Shown one piece after another: positions 6,763 to 13,427 of a DNA stretch of 13,427 nucleotides. Below the pieces are notes generated by a model that was not told the DNA's origin, did no database searches, and saw nothing but the letters and a program-made list of their open reading frames with translations. The position numbers and the translations under genes are program-made. Within the stretch, counting starts at the first letter, position 1. Each line of letters starts with the position of its first letter. This DNA is from JBBCJM01 sp037190175 (GTDB taxonomy: Bacteria; Pseudomonadota; Alphaproteobacteria; Rhodobacterales; Rhodobacteraceae), in the NCBI GenBank assembly GCA_037190175.1, contig JBBCJM010000225.1, forward strand, positions 1 through 13,427, given 5' to 3'.

Positions 6763-7215
6763 TCAGCCCCGCACGTAAAGGTCCAGCCGCTGCTGGAAGG
6801 CGGTGCCGTCCGTCGCGGTGGCCTTCACCCGCAGCACCCATTTGCCGGGGGCGAGCTCCATCGGCGCCTCGAACCCGCCGTTGTGGAAGGCCAGCTCGGG
6901 CGTGCGGTCCTCGCGCGCCTCGGTGGCGCGGCCGACCAGCACGCTCAACTCGCCGACCTTGGCCGGCAGCCCCGAGGTGTCGGTGACCGCCAGCCGCAGC
7001 CGGCCGTCGCTGTAATCGGGGCTGACCGTCCAGCCCAGCGTCCGCTGCGCCCGGCGGTCGGCCTCGAAGGTCTGGCTGGCGATGTAGGAATTGCGCACCT
7101 CGACCCCCGGAAAGGTCGCCACCGCCGACCAGGCGAGGAACAGGTTCACCGCGATGATCACGCCGAAGGCCCCGACCGTGATGGCCAGAACGTGGCGCCC
7201 CGTAAGCTCGGCCAT
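6763..7215 (-). CDS. ccoH: cbb3 oxidase assembly protein CcoH (FixH family)
   Basis: A 150-residue protein with one transmembrane helix (about residues 9-31) and a periplasmic beta-rich domain with the family elements AVNLFLAWSAVATFPGVEV (22-40), NSY (42-44) and, near the C-terminus, LAPGKWVLRV (121-130). FixH/CcoH proteins interact with the oxidase subunits during assembly and help stabilise the complex. The ATG at 7215 is chosen because GGGGAGG lies 5 bases upstream and the membrane helix then begins at the normal distance; an in-frame ATG at 7248 lies inside ccoG. Only 1 bp separates the ccoG stop from this start, which implies coupled translation. Confidence 0.95.
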   Translation of the reverse strand: MAELTGRHVLAITVGAFGVIIAVNLFLAWSAVATFPGVEVRNSYIASQTFEADRRAQRTLGWTVSPDYSDGRLRLAVTDTSGLPAKVGELSVLVGRATEAREDRTPELAFHNGGFEAPMELAPGKWVLRVKATATDGTAFQQRLDLYVRG

Positions 7216-7216
7216 C

Positions 7217-8635
7217 TCAGCCTCCCCTTCCGTTGAAGACGGTATCATGACTCACCCGGTCGGTCCCGGCCATATCCTGCACCCAGAGCCGGATCGGTGT
7301 CTGCGGCACGGATGCCGCAGGCCGGCCGGGGTCGGCCACCACATAGACCCGCTGGGTTAGCGTCTGGTTCGCGGGCACCAGCACCCGGTTGCCCTCGATC
7401 CCCTCCAACTGCAGCCGCAGGGGCGTGCCGCGGTTGAGGTGCACCAGGAACCAGCGGTCCTCGCCATGCTTGTTGCGCAGCCGCATGTCGTAGGTGTTGC
7501 GCACCGAGCCGTCCGACAAGGTGACGTAGAGCGGATTGCGCACCGGGCTCACGTTCACGTCGATCTCGGTGCGCAGGAACAGCGCCACCACCAGCCCCAG
7601 CCCGATCAGCGACCACAGGCTGAAATAGAGGATGGTGCGCGGCCGGAACACATGCCGCCAGACCGGGGTATGCGGCTTGCCCGCGCGCTCGGCGGTCTCG
7701 TCGGTCATGGCGAGATAGTCGATCAGCCCGCGCGGCTTGCCGATCTTCTCCATCACCTCGTCGCAGGCGTCGATGCACAGCGCGCAGGTGATGCATTCCA
7801 ACTGCTGGCCCTTGCGGATGTCGATCCCCATCGGGCAGACGTTCACGCAGGCCATGCAGTCGATGCAGTCGCCCTGCGCCGGGTCGGCCGCGCCCCTCTT
7901 CAGCTTGCCCCGCGGCTCGCCCCGCCAGTCGCGATAGGCCACGGTCAGGGTGTTCTCGTCGATCATCGCCGCCTGGATGCGCGGCCAGGGGCAGGCATAG
8001 ATGCAGATCTGCTCGCGGAAGAAGCCGCCGAAGAAGAAGGTGGTCAGCGTCAGCACCGCCATGGTGGTATAGGCCACGGGATGGGCGGTGCCGGCCAGCA
8101 GGTCGCGCGCCAGCGTGGGTGCGTCGGTGAAGTAGAACACCCAGGCCCCGCCGGTGGCCAGCCCGATCAGCAGCCAGACCGCCCATTTCAGCAACCGCTT
8201 GCGGATCTTCTCGGCGTTCCAGCCCTGGTGGAACAGGCGCAGGCGGGCGTTGCGGTCGCCCTCGACCCAGCGTTCGGTCAGGATGAAAAGGTCGGTCCAC
8301 ACCGTCTGCGGGCAGGCATAGCCGCACCAGACCCGCCCGGCGGCGGCGGTGAAGAGGAACAGGCCGAGGCCGGCCATGATCAGGAGGCCGGCGACGAAAT
8401 AGAACTCGTGCGGCCAGATCTCGATCATGAAGAAGAAGAAGCGGCGGTTGGCGATGTCCACCAGCACCGCCTGGTCGGGCAGGTTCGGCCCGCGGTCCCA
8501 GCGCAGCCAGGGGGTGACGTAGTAGATCCCCAGCGTCACCGCCATGATCCACCACTTCAGCGTGCGGAAGGTGCCCTTCACCCGGCGGGGGAACACGGGC
8601 ACGCGCGCGGCGTACAGGGACGAATCGTCTTTCAT
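7217..8635 (-). CDS. ccoG: Polyferredoxin CcoG (FixG/RdxA family), cupric reductase of cbb3 assembly
   Basis: A 472-residue membrane protein with two cytoplasmic [4Fe-4S] clusters. CcoG has been described as a Cu(II) reductase acting before copper is loaded into CcoN. Visible features are membrane segments near residues 27-45, 75-98, 150-170, 185-206 and 335-355; the conserved VWCGYACPQTVWTDLF (102-117); EQICIYACPWPRIQ (208-221); cluster ligands Cys257, 260, 263 and 267, then Cys281, 284, 287 and 291; and a C-terminal periplasmic immunoglobulin-like domain (about 356-472). The ATG at 8635 gives the normal N-terminus and follows the FNR-type box; in-frame sequence upstream to 8863 crosses the terminator and is not coding. 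The ribosome site is poor: only GAGG, about 13 bases away. It is the first gene of ccoGHIS. Confidence 0.97.
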   Translation of the reverse strand: MKDDSSLYAARVPVFPRRVKGTFRTLKWWIMAVTLGIYYVTPWLRWDRGPNLPDQAVLVDIANRRFFFFMIEIWPHEFYFVAGLLIMAGLGLFLFTAAAGRVWCGYACPQTVWTDLFILTERWVEGDRNARLRLFHQGWNAEKIRKRLLKWAVWLLIGLATGGAWVFYFTDAPTLARDLLAGTAHPVAYTTMAVLTLTTFFFGGFFREQICIYACPWPRIQAAMIDENTLTVAYRDWRGEPRGKLKRGAADPAQGDCIDCMACVNVCPMGIDIRKGQQLECITCALCIDACDEVMEKIGKPRGLIDYLAMTDETAERAGKPHTPVWRHVFRPRTILYFSLWSLIGLGLVVALFLRTEIDVNVSPVRNPLYVTLSDGSVRNTYDMRLRNKHGEDRWFLVHLNRGTPLRLQLEGIEGNRVLVPANQTLTQRVYVVADPGRPAASVPQTPIRLWVQDMAGTDRVSHDTVFNGRGG

Positions 8636-8698
8636 GGGGAAGGGCAAGCCTCGGGGGATCCTTGCCCGCGGGAATGCCGGATCCGCGCCGGTCCTTCC

Positions 8699-8712
8699 TT
8701 GACGTAGATCAA
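8699..8712 (-). promoter_or_regulatory. FNR-type box (anaerobox) upstream of ccoG
   Basis: TTGAC-GTAG-ATCAA fits the FNR/FnrL consensus TTGAT-N4-ATCAA at 9 of 10 defined positions. Its centre is 70 bp upstream of the ccoG ATG. Activation from the usual -41.5 position would start the transcript near 8664, giving a short leader. The box follows the ccoNOQP terminator, so the assembly genes have an oxygen-controlled promoter of their own. No convincing -10 hexamer is seen. Confidence 0.85.
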
Positions 8713-8725
8713 TCGGGCCCGCCGG

Positions 8726-8782
8726 AAAGAAAAAGGCCCCGATACCCCCAGGAATGAACCTTGCGGCGAGGGTATCGGGGCC
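8726..8782 (-). terminator. Intrinsic terminator of the ccoNOQP operon
   Basis: GGCCCCGATACCC (8735-8747) and GGGTATCGGGGCC (8770-8782) are perfect 13-bp complements with a 22-nt loop. On the minus strand the stem is followed by TTTTTCTTT, a clear T-tract. The hairpin begins 37 bp after the ccoP stop. There is no T-tract on the plus-strand side, so termination should work in one direction only. It separates ccoNOQP from ccoGHIS. Confidence 0.9.
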
Positions 8783-8819
8783 AGGCCGGCATCTGGGGGA
8801 TACCGGAAGTGAAGCGGCC

Positions 8820-9758
8820 TCAGTTCGAGGGCGGCGGCTCGCCCCCGCCCAGGCCGTGGACATAGACGGCCACCGCGCGGATGTCGGCCTCGGACAGGCG
8901 CTGCGACCAGTCGGGCATCATGCCGAAGCGGCCGTGAGTGACGGTCGCGGTCAGCGCCTCCTCGCTACCGCCGTAGAGCCAGATGGCGTCGGTCAGGTCG
9001 GGGGCGCCCAGTTCCCGGTCGCCCTTGCCCGCCTCGCCGTGGCAGCTGGTGCAGTTGTCGGCGAAGACCGGCGCGCCCGCCTCGGCCAGCGCGGCGTCAT
9101 GCGCCTGCCCCGAGATCGCGCGGACGTGATGGACCACGGCGGCGATCTCGTCCTTGGACAGCATGTCGCCGAAGGCCATCATCTCGCTGTAGCGGCTCTC
9201 GTCGTCGGTGGTGGAGCGGATGCCGTGCGCGACGGTCTGGCGGATCGCCTCGATGTCGCCGCCCCAGAGCCAGTCGTCGTCCAGGAGGTTCGGATAGCCC
9301 GAGGCCTGCACCCCCGCCGCGCCCGAACCGTGGCACTGGGCGCACCAGGTGCGATAGACCGCGGCCCCGGCGTTGCGCGCGAAGGGGCCAAGCTCGGGGT
9401 CGGCCTCGACCGTGGTGAGGTCGGCCGCCTCCAGCCGCGCCCGGATCGGGGCGTTGCGCGCGTCCACCGCGGCGATGTCGGCGGCCACGTCGGCGCGGGT
9501 GGAATGGCCGAGGATCCCCGGCGTGGCGCGCGTCAGCATCGGCCAGGCGGGATAGGCGATGGTGTAGGCCAGCCCCCAGATGATGGTGATGTAGAAGGTC
9601 CACAGCCACCAGCGCGGCATCGGGTTGTCGTATTCCTGGATCCCGTCCCAGACATGGCCGGTGGTGGGGATGTCGGCCGCCGGGCCTCCGGCGGCCTTGC
9701 GCCCCACCACCTTGCGGGCGGCCGCGGGCTGCGGGCTTTGGTCGTTGTGGCCGGACAT
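8820..9758 (-). CDS. ccoP: Diheme cytochrome c subunit CcoP of cbb3 oxidase
   Basis: A 312-residue subunit that passes electrons from soluble or membrane cytochrome c towards CcoO and CcoN. After a cytoplasmic N-terminus, WDGIQEYDNPMPRWW (37-51) leads into one transmembrane helix (about 50-71). Two periplasmic cytochrome c domains follow with heme motifs CAQCH (139-143) and CTSCH (236-240); Met193 or Met194, and Met280 or Met281, are the likely axial ligands. The size is typical. The start is 1 bp after the ccoQ stop, showing tight coupling. The N-terminal 30 residues are rich in Ala, Gly and Lys and may vary among relatives. It is the last gene before the terminator. Confidence 0.98.
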   Translation of the reverse strand: MSGHNDQSPQPAAARKVVGRKAAGGPAADIPTTGHVWDGIQEYDNPMPRWWLWTFYITIIWGLAYTIAYPAWPMLTRATPGILGHSTRADVAADIAAVDARNAPIRARLEAADLTTVEADPELGPFARNAGAAVYRTWCAQCHGSGAAGVQASGYPNLLDDDWLWGGDIEAIRQTVAHGIRSTTDDESRYSEMMAFGDMLSKDEIAAVVHHVRAISGQAHDAALAEAGAPVFADNCTSCHGEAGKGDRELGAPDLTDAIWLYGGSEEALTATVTHGRFGMMPDWSQRLSEADIRAVAVYVHGLGGGEPPPSN

Positions 9759-9759
9759 G

Positions 9760-9957
9760 TCAGCGGCCCTCCTTCATCTGGCGCGGGCGCGCGGCGGCGG
9801 GGCGGTCGTCGTTCAGGAAGATCGAGTGGGCGGCGGCGTCGTGCAGACGCCGGGCACCCGGGCGGAAGGCCCACAGGATGATGCCGACGAACATCGCCGT
9901 CATCAGCAAGAGCGCCCAGCTGTCGGCCAGCGCGCGCAGGAAGGTATAGGTTTCCAT
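9760..9957 (-). CDS. ccoQ: Small membrane subunit CcoQ of cbb3 oxidase
   Basis: A 65-residue protein with one transmembrane helix (about residues 12-31) and a charged cytoplasmic tail, the normal form of CcoQ/FixQ, which stabilises the oxidase core and has been linked to oxygen signalling in Rhodobacter. Identification rests on position between ccoO and ccoP, size, and the pattern ETYTFLRALADSW...LWAFRPGARR. The ATG at 9957 lies 14 bp after the ccoO stop. Confidence 0.95.
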   Translation of the reverse strand: METYTFLRALADSWALLLMTAMFVGIILWAFRPGARRLHDAAAHSIFLNDDRPAAARPRQMKEGR

Positions 9958-9971
9958 GATCCCTGCCCTCC

Positions 9972-10697
9972 TCAGCGGCTCGCGTCCGGGGTGAAGGTGG
10001 AGAAGTCCACCATCGTGCCCAGCACCTGCAGATAGGCCACCAGCGCATCCATCTCGGTCAGCGCCGCCTGCCCGTCGAAGTTGCGCGCGGGCGCGCCGGG
10101 ATAGCGTTCCAGCAGGTCGGTGGTGTCCATGTTGGGGTCGGCCTGGGCGCGGAAGTCGGCCTGCGCCTCGGCCAGCATCTCGTCGGTATAGGGCACGCCC
10201 AGCAGCCGGTGGGTGGCGACCGTGTCGCGGATATACCGGCCGTCGATGGGGCGGTTCATCAGATAGGCGTATTTCGGCATCAGCGATTCCGGCACCACCG
10301 ACTGCGGGTCGATCAGGTGCTGCACGTGCCAGTCGTCGGAATAGCGCCCGCCCACCCGGGCCAGATCCGGCCCGGTGCGCTTGGACCCCCACTGGTGGGG
10401 GCGGTCGTACATCGACTCGGCCGCCAGCGAGTAATGGCCATAGCGTTCGATCTCGTCCCGCATCGGGCGGATCATCTGGCTGTGGCAGACATAGCAGCCC
10501 TCGCGGACATAGATGTCCCGCCCCGCCAGCTCCAGCGGCGAATAGGGACGCATCCCCTCGACCTTCTCGATGGTGTTCTCGAGGTAGAAGAGCGGCACGA
10601 TCTGCACCAGCCCGCCGATGGTGACGACCAGGAAGGACAGCACCAGAAGCAGGGTGGCGTGGGTCTCGATGGCCTTGTGTTTCGACAGGATCGACAT
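9972..10697 (-). CDS. ccoO: Monoheme cytochrome c subunit CcoO of cbb3 oxidase
   Basis: A 241-residue subunit that relays electrons from CcoP to the CcoN hemes. It has one N-terminal transmembrane helix (about residues 13-36), the conserved GMRPYSPLELAGRDIYVREG (48-67), a single heme c motif CYVCH (68-72) followed by SQMIRPMRDE, and PESLMPKY with Met140 as likely axial ligand. Length and motifs are typical. The ATG at 10697 is preceded by a G-rich ribosome site and lies 13 bp after the ccoN stop. Confidence 0.98.
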   Translation of the reverse strand: MSILSKHKAIETHATLLLVLSFLVVTIGGLVQIVPLFYLENTIEKVEGMRPYSPLELAGRDIYVREGCYVCHSQMIRPMRDEIERYGHYSLAAESMYDRPHQWGSKRTGPDLARVGGRYSDDWHVQHLIDPQSVVPESLMPKYAYLMNRPIDGRYIRDTVATHRLLGVPYTDEMLAEAQADFRAQADPNMDTTDLLERYPGAPARNFDGQAALTEMDALVAYLQVLGTMVDFSTFTPDASR

Positions 10698-10710
10698 CTG
10701 CGGTCCCCCC

Positions 10711-12309
10711 TTACTCGGCCGGAACGACCGCGGGCGCCGATGCCGGGGCTTGCGCCCGCACCGTCATCCACAGGTTCCAGCACATGATGACGGCGCCCGC
10801 CAGATACAGCGCCCCGCCCAGGCCGCGCACCACGTTCATCGCGAACTTGGCGTCCAGCACGTCGGCGAAGGCGTTCACCAGATAGCCGTTGGCATCCACC
10901 TCGCGCAGCATCAGCCCCTCGGTCAGGCCCGAGACCCACATCGAGGCGGCGTAGAGCACGATCCCGATGGTGGCGAGCCAGAAGTGCCAGCTGACCGCGG
11001 CCAGGCTGTAGAGCGCGCTGCGCCCCCAGAGCCGCGGCGTCAGGAAGTAGAGCGCGCCGAAGGTGATCATCCCGTTCCAGCCCAGCGCGCCCGAATGCAC
11101 GTGGCCGATGGTCCAGTCGGTATAGTGCGACAGCGAGTTCACCGCCTTGATCGACATCATCGGCCCCTCGAAGGTCGACATCCCGTAGAAGCCGATCGAG
11201 ATCACCATCATGCGGATCACCGGGTCGGTGCGCAGCTTGTCCCAGGCGCCGGAAAGGGTCATGAGCCCGTTGATCATCCCGCCCCAGGACGGCATCCACA
11301 GCATCACCGAGAACACCATGCCCAGCGTCGCCGCCCAGTCGGGCAGGGCGGTGTAGTGCAGGTGGTGCGGGCCGGCCCAGATGTAGAGGAAGATCAGCGC
11401 CCAGAAGTGGATGATCGACAGCTTGTAGCTGTAGACCGGCCGCTCGGCCTGCTTGGGCACGAAGTAGTACATCATCCCCAGGAAGCCCGCGGTCAGGAAG
11501 AAGCCCACCGCGTTGTGGCCGTACCACCACTGGATCATCGCATCCTGCACCCCCGCCCAGGCCGAGACCGACTGCGAGGAGAAGATCGACACCGGCACCG
11601 CCACGTTGTTCACCACATGCAGCATGGCCACGGTGACGATGAAGGACAAAAGGAACCAGTTGGCGACGTAGATGTGGGGTTCCTTGCGGTTGAAGAGCGT
11701 GCCCATGAACACCGCCAGGAACGACAGCCAGACGACCACGATCCACCAGTCGATGTACCAGACGGTCTCGGCGTATTCCTTCGACTGGGTGCCGCCCAGC
11801 ACATAGGAGGTCGCGGCCAGCACGATCATCAGCTGCCAGCCCCAGAACACGAACCAGGCCAGGTTGCCGCCCCACAGCCGCACCGCGCAGGTGCGCTGCA
11901 CGATGTAGAAGGTCGACATGATCAGCGCGTTGCCGCCGAAGGCGAAGATCACCGCCGAGGTATGCAGCGGCCGCAGCCGGCCGAAGTTCAGGATCCCCTC
12001 GGACCAGGCGAAGTTCAGCTGCGGGAAGGCCAGCTGGAAGGCGATGAACACCCCCACCAGAAAGCCCACCACGCCCCAGAACGCGGTGGCGATCACGCCG
12101 GCGCGCACCACGTCGTCCATGTATTCGTCCTGCGGCGCGGGCGCGCGCGGCTCGCCGGTGCGGCGCAGCACCCACAGGAAGGTGCCGCCCGCCGCGAGCA
12201 TCACGATCAGCGCGTTCACCAGATACGCCGCGTCGCGCGCATGATTGGCGGCGATCGCGGCGAAAAGCGCGATCAGCCCCAGCACGACGAGCTTGAAATA
12301 ATCCGACAT
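10711..12309 (-). CDS. ccoN: Catalytic subunit I CcoN of cbb3-type cytochrome c oxidase
   Basis: A 532-residue heme-copper oxidase subunit that reduces oxygen to water with high affinity and pumps protons. By comparison with the known Pseudomonas stutzeri structure, His116 and His405 should bind low-spin heme b, His403 heme b3, and His265, His315 and His316 CuB. Tyr309 is six residues before His315, as expected for the cross-linked tyrosine of C-type oxidases, and Glu381 (STFEGPMMSIK) matches the conserved C-family glutamate near heme b3. About 12-14 membrane helices are visible. The ATG at 12309 gives a normal N-terminus with an AAAGGGA ribosome site about 10 bases upstream; the in-frame stretch up to 12471 covers the promoter and is not coding. 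It is the first gene of ccoNOQP. Confidence 0.98.
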   Translation of the reverse strand: MSDYFKLVVLGLIALFAAIAANHARDAAYLVNALIVMLAAGGTFLWVLRRTGEPRAPAPQDEYMDDVVRAGVIATAFWGVVGFLVGVFIAFQLAFPQLNFAWSEGILNFGRLRPLHTSAVIFAFGGNALIMSTFYIVQRTCAVRLWGGNLAWFVFWGWQLMIVLAATSYVLGGTQSKEYAETVWYIDWWIVVVWLSFLAVFMGTLFNRKEPHIYVANWFLLSFIVTVAMLHVVNNVAVPVSIFSSQSVSAWAGVQDAMIQWWYGHNAVGFFLTAGFLGMMYYFVPKQAERPVYSYKLSIIHFWALIFLYIWAGPHHLHYTALPDWAATLGMVFSVMLWMPSWGGMINGLMTLSGAWDKLRTDPVIRMMVISIGFYGMSTFEGPMMSIKAVNSLSHYTDWTIGHVHSGALGWNGMITFGALYFLTPRLWGRSALYSLAAVSWHFWLATIGIVLYAASMWVSGLTEGLMLREVDANGYLVNAFADVLDAKFAMNVVRGLGGALYLAGAVIMCWNLWMTVRAQAPASAPAVVPAE

Positions 12310-12344
12310 GCCCCTCGGTCCCTTTCCTGGTCCGTCCATCCGGC

Positions 12345-12370
12345 CCGGCCGCGAATCGCTTCGCGGCCGG
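12345..12370 (-). promoter_or_regulatory. Perfect hairpin with GNRA-type loop in the ccoN leader
   Basis: Read on the minus strand, CCGGCCGCGAA and TTCGCGGCCGG form a perfect 11-bp stem around the loop GCGA, which fits the stable GNRA tetraloop pattern. The hairpin ends 36 bases upstream of the ccoN ATG. If transcription starts near 12381, as the FNR-type box implies, the hairpin begins about 11 nt from the 5' end of the mRNA. There is no T-tract, so it is not a terminator. A 5' stabilising role is inferred. Confidence 0.6.
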
Positions 12371-12415
12371 ATACGGGCTGGAGCGTGACAAAGCGCAGGG
12401 CGGGCCTTCTCGGCC

Positions 12416-12429
12416 TTGATCCAAGTCAA
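12416..12429 (-). promoter_or_regulatory. FNR-type box serving ccoN
   Basis: On the plus strand the site reads TTGAT-CCAA-GTCAA, one mismatch from the FNR/FnrL consensus. Its centre is about 113 bp upstream of the ccoN ATG, so activation from -41.5 would start the transcript near 12381 and leave a leader of about 72 nt. The -10 hexamer expected near 12388-12393 is poorly conserved. Confidence 0.85.
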
Positions 12430-12457
12430 TCGGGGCTTGACGTGGCGTCGCGGCCGT

Positions 12458-12471
12458 TTGACCGATATCAA
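12458..12471 (+). promoter_or_regulatory. FNR-type box serving the universal stress protein gene
   Basis: TTGAC-CGAT-ATCAA matches the FNR/FnrL consensus at 9 of 10 defined positions. A -10-like TATCTG lies at 12492-12497, so the centre of the box would be near -40 and the transcript would start near 12504, 56 bp before the ATG. The centre is exactly 42 bp from that of the ccoN-side box. The site may also assist ccoN from about -83. Confidence 0.82.
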
Positions 12472-12559
12472 GGTAACGGGGGCGCCGCGGGTATCTGATG
12501 CGCCTTCAGGGGGCGCCTGCCTGCGCCCCGATGCCTGGCATGAGCCACCGGAGGACCCA

Positions 12560-13405
12560 ATGGGCTACAAGACCGTCTTTGCCGTCGCCACCGACCCCGA
12601 CCGCGCCGCCTCGCTGGCGAACGCGGCCGCGGTGCTGGCCCGGGCGCAGGATGCGCATCTCGACCTGCTGGCGCTGGGGATCGACCGGACCCAGATCGGC
12701 TATACCTACGCCGCGACCGGCGTGCTGCTGCAACAGGCGGCCATGGAGCGGGCCGAGGAGGACAGCCGCGCGGTCGAGGCCGCGCTGCGCGCGGCGCTTG
12801 CGGGCCAGGCCGACGGGCTGCGCTGGACGGTGGAGCCCGCGGTGGCGCAGCTGGGCAGCCTGGCCGACCTCGTGGCGCTGCGCGCGCGCTATGCCGATCT
12901 CGCCGTCTCGGCCCGGCCCTATGGCCAGGGCCGCGGGGTGGAGGACGAGGTGATCGTGGAGGCCGCGCTCTTCGACGCGCACGTGCCGGTGATCGTGCTG
13001 CCCGAGGTGCCGCTGGCCGGCCCCGTGGGCCGCAACGTGGTGCTGGCCTGGAACCGCAGCGCCGAGGCGATGCGCGCGGTGCGGCTGGCGCTGCCGCTGC
13101 TGAAGGCCGCCGATTCCGTGTCGATCGCCGTGGTCGATCCGCCCTCGGTGGGGCCCGAGCGCAGCGATCCCGGCGGGATGCTGTGCCAGATGCTGGTGCG
13201 CCACGGGGTGAAGGCCGAGGTGGCGGTTCTGGCCAAGACCCGGCCGCGGGTGTCCGACGTGCTGGCCCAGCACATCCGCGACCGCGGCGCCGACCTCATG
13301 GTGATGGGCGCCTATGGCCACTCGCGCTTCCGCGAATCGATCCTGGGCGGCGCCACCCGCGACATGCTGGAATCGGCCGAGGTGCCGGTGTTCATGGCGC
13401 GGTAG
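12560..13405 (+). CDS. Tandem-domain universal stress protein (UspA family)
   Basis: A 281-residue cytoplasmic protein made of two Usp folds. The first (about residues 2-148) lacks a clear nucleotide-binding motif. The second (about 157-281) ends with GAYGHSRFRESILGGATR (250-267), which fits the ATP-binding pattern G-x2-G-x9-G with Gly250, Gly253 and Gly263, so ATP binding is likely in this half. The ATG at 12560 has GGAGG 6 bases upstream; in-frame sequence back to 12416 covers the promoter and is not coding. The gene is divergent from ccoN and shares its FNR-type control region, so it is probably induced at low oxygen. Usp genes beside cbb3 loci are common in this group of bacteria, but their exact role is not established. 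Confidence 0.93.
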   Translation: MGYKTVFAVATDPDRAASLANAAAVLARAQDAHLDLLALGIDRTQIGYTYAATGVLLQQAAMERAEEDSRAVEAALRAALAGQADGLRWTVEPAVAQLGSLADLVALRARYADLAVSARPYGQGRGVEDEVIVEAALFDAHVPVIVLPEVPLAGPVGRNVVLAWNRSAEAMRAVRLALPLLKAADSVSIAVVDPPSVGPERSDPGGMLCQMLVRHGVKAEVAVLAKTRPRVSDVLAQHIRDRGADLMVMGAYGHSRFRESILGGATRDMLESAEVPVFMAR

Positions 13406-13414
13406 GGGTGGGTC

Positions 13415-13427
13415 GGGGGGGGGGGGG
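13415..13427. other. Run of 13 G at the end of the window
   Basis: The sequence ends in 13 consecutive G, 9 bp after the universal stress protein stop codon. It may be a true homopolymer at which assembly broke, or a sequencing or assembly artefact. No terminator for the stress gene can be seen before the window ends. Confidence 0.6.

Noticed and set aside
8745..8799. Alternative pairing CCCCCAG/CTGGGGG that could act as an antiterminator
   Set aside because: The 7-bp pairing competes with a perfect 13-bp terminator stem, and no leader peptide or ligand-binding structure is present; probably chance in C-rich DNA.
8636..8863. In-frame N-terminal extension of ccoG
   Set aside because: It would cover the terminator and the FNR-type box, and the resulting residues do not resemble CcoG.
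10472..12424. Long minus-strand frame overlapping ccoN and part of ccoO
   Set aside because: It is an alternative frame of ccoN and ccoO; the real frames carry all heme and copper ligands.
12437..12441. Isolated TTGAC between the two FNR-type boxes as a third full box
   Set aside because: The opposite half-site is absent (CGTCG in place of ATCAA), so it is at most a half-site.
10618..12498. Long open frame on the plus strand opposite ccoN and the start of ccoO
   Set aside because: It is antisense to undoubted oxidase genes; the His- and Asp-rich translation is typical of the complement of membrane-protein genes in GC-rich DNA.
1..13427. Insertion sequences, CRISPR arrays, tRNA or rRNA genes, phage genes
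   Set aside because: No transposase, direct-repeat array, cloverleaf or ribosomal RNA sequence was seen; the window is densely filled by the genes listed.

Overview
The window is a GC-rich stretch with codon use strongly biased to G/C in the third position. It carries the ccoNOQP gene order, separate ccoGHIS assembly genes, FNR-type boxes and a divergent universal stress gene. Together these suggest an alphaproteobacterium, most likely of the Rhodobacter/Rhodovulum/Paracoccus kind (inference; no rRNA or marker gene is present). Both edges are extremely G/C-rich and may be contig ends.

Left part (1-4402). Two genes on the minus strand encode a two-subunit molybdenum hydroxylase of the isoquinoline 1-oxidoreductase type: a [2Fe-2S] subunit (2229-2690) followed by a Tat-exported molybdopterin subunit (35-2218). 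No FAD subunit, cytochrome or XdhC-like maturation gene is visible. Upstream lies a compact control region with a perfect 19-bp palindrome and three copies of GTACCGA. Next come a small unrecognised secreted protein (2863-3177, minus, GTG start) and a divergent LysR-type regulator (3362-4402, plus, GTG start).

Middle and right part (4408-12309, minus strand). This is a complete locus for the high-affinity cbb3-type cytochrome c oxidase. The structural operon ccoN-ccoO-ccoQ-ccoP ends in a strong intrinsic terminator (8726-8782). The assembly operon ccoG-ccoH-ccoI-ccoS follows with its own FNR-type box (8699-8712). ccoS converges on the LysR gene with only 5 bp between the stop codons.

Far right (12310-13427). 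A 250-bp divergent promoter region separates ccoN from a tandem-domain universal stress protein gene (12560-13405, plus). It contains two FNR-type boxes whose centres are 42 bp apart, one suitably placed for each gene, and a perfect 11-bp hairpin with a GNRA-type loop in the ccoN leader.

How the genes work together. CcoN/O/Q/P form the terminal oxidase that takes electrons from c-type cytochromes at low oxygen. CcoG, CcoH, CcoI and CcoS deliver copper and complete assembly. The three FNR-type boxes predict that oxidase, assembly genes and stress protein are all switched on when oxygen falls. The molybdenum hydroxylase is probably a separate unit. A link through periplasmic cytochrome c is possible but not shown. 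The cbb3 locus is a well-known system; the least understood items are the small secreted protein, the substrate of the hydroxylase and the unusual leader and operator structures. There is no stretch of more than 300 bases without a gene, and I saw no RNA gene, insertion sequence or CRISPR array.
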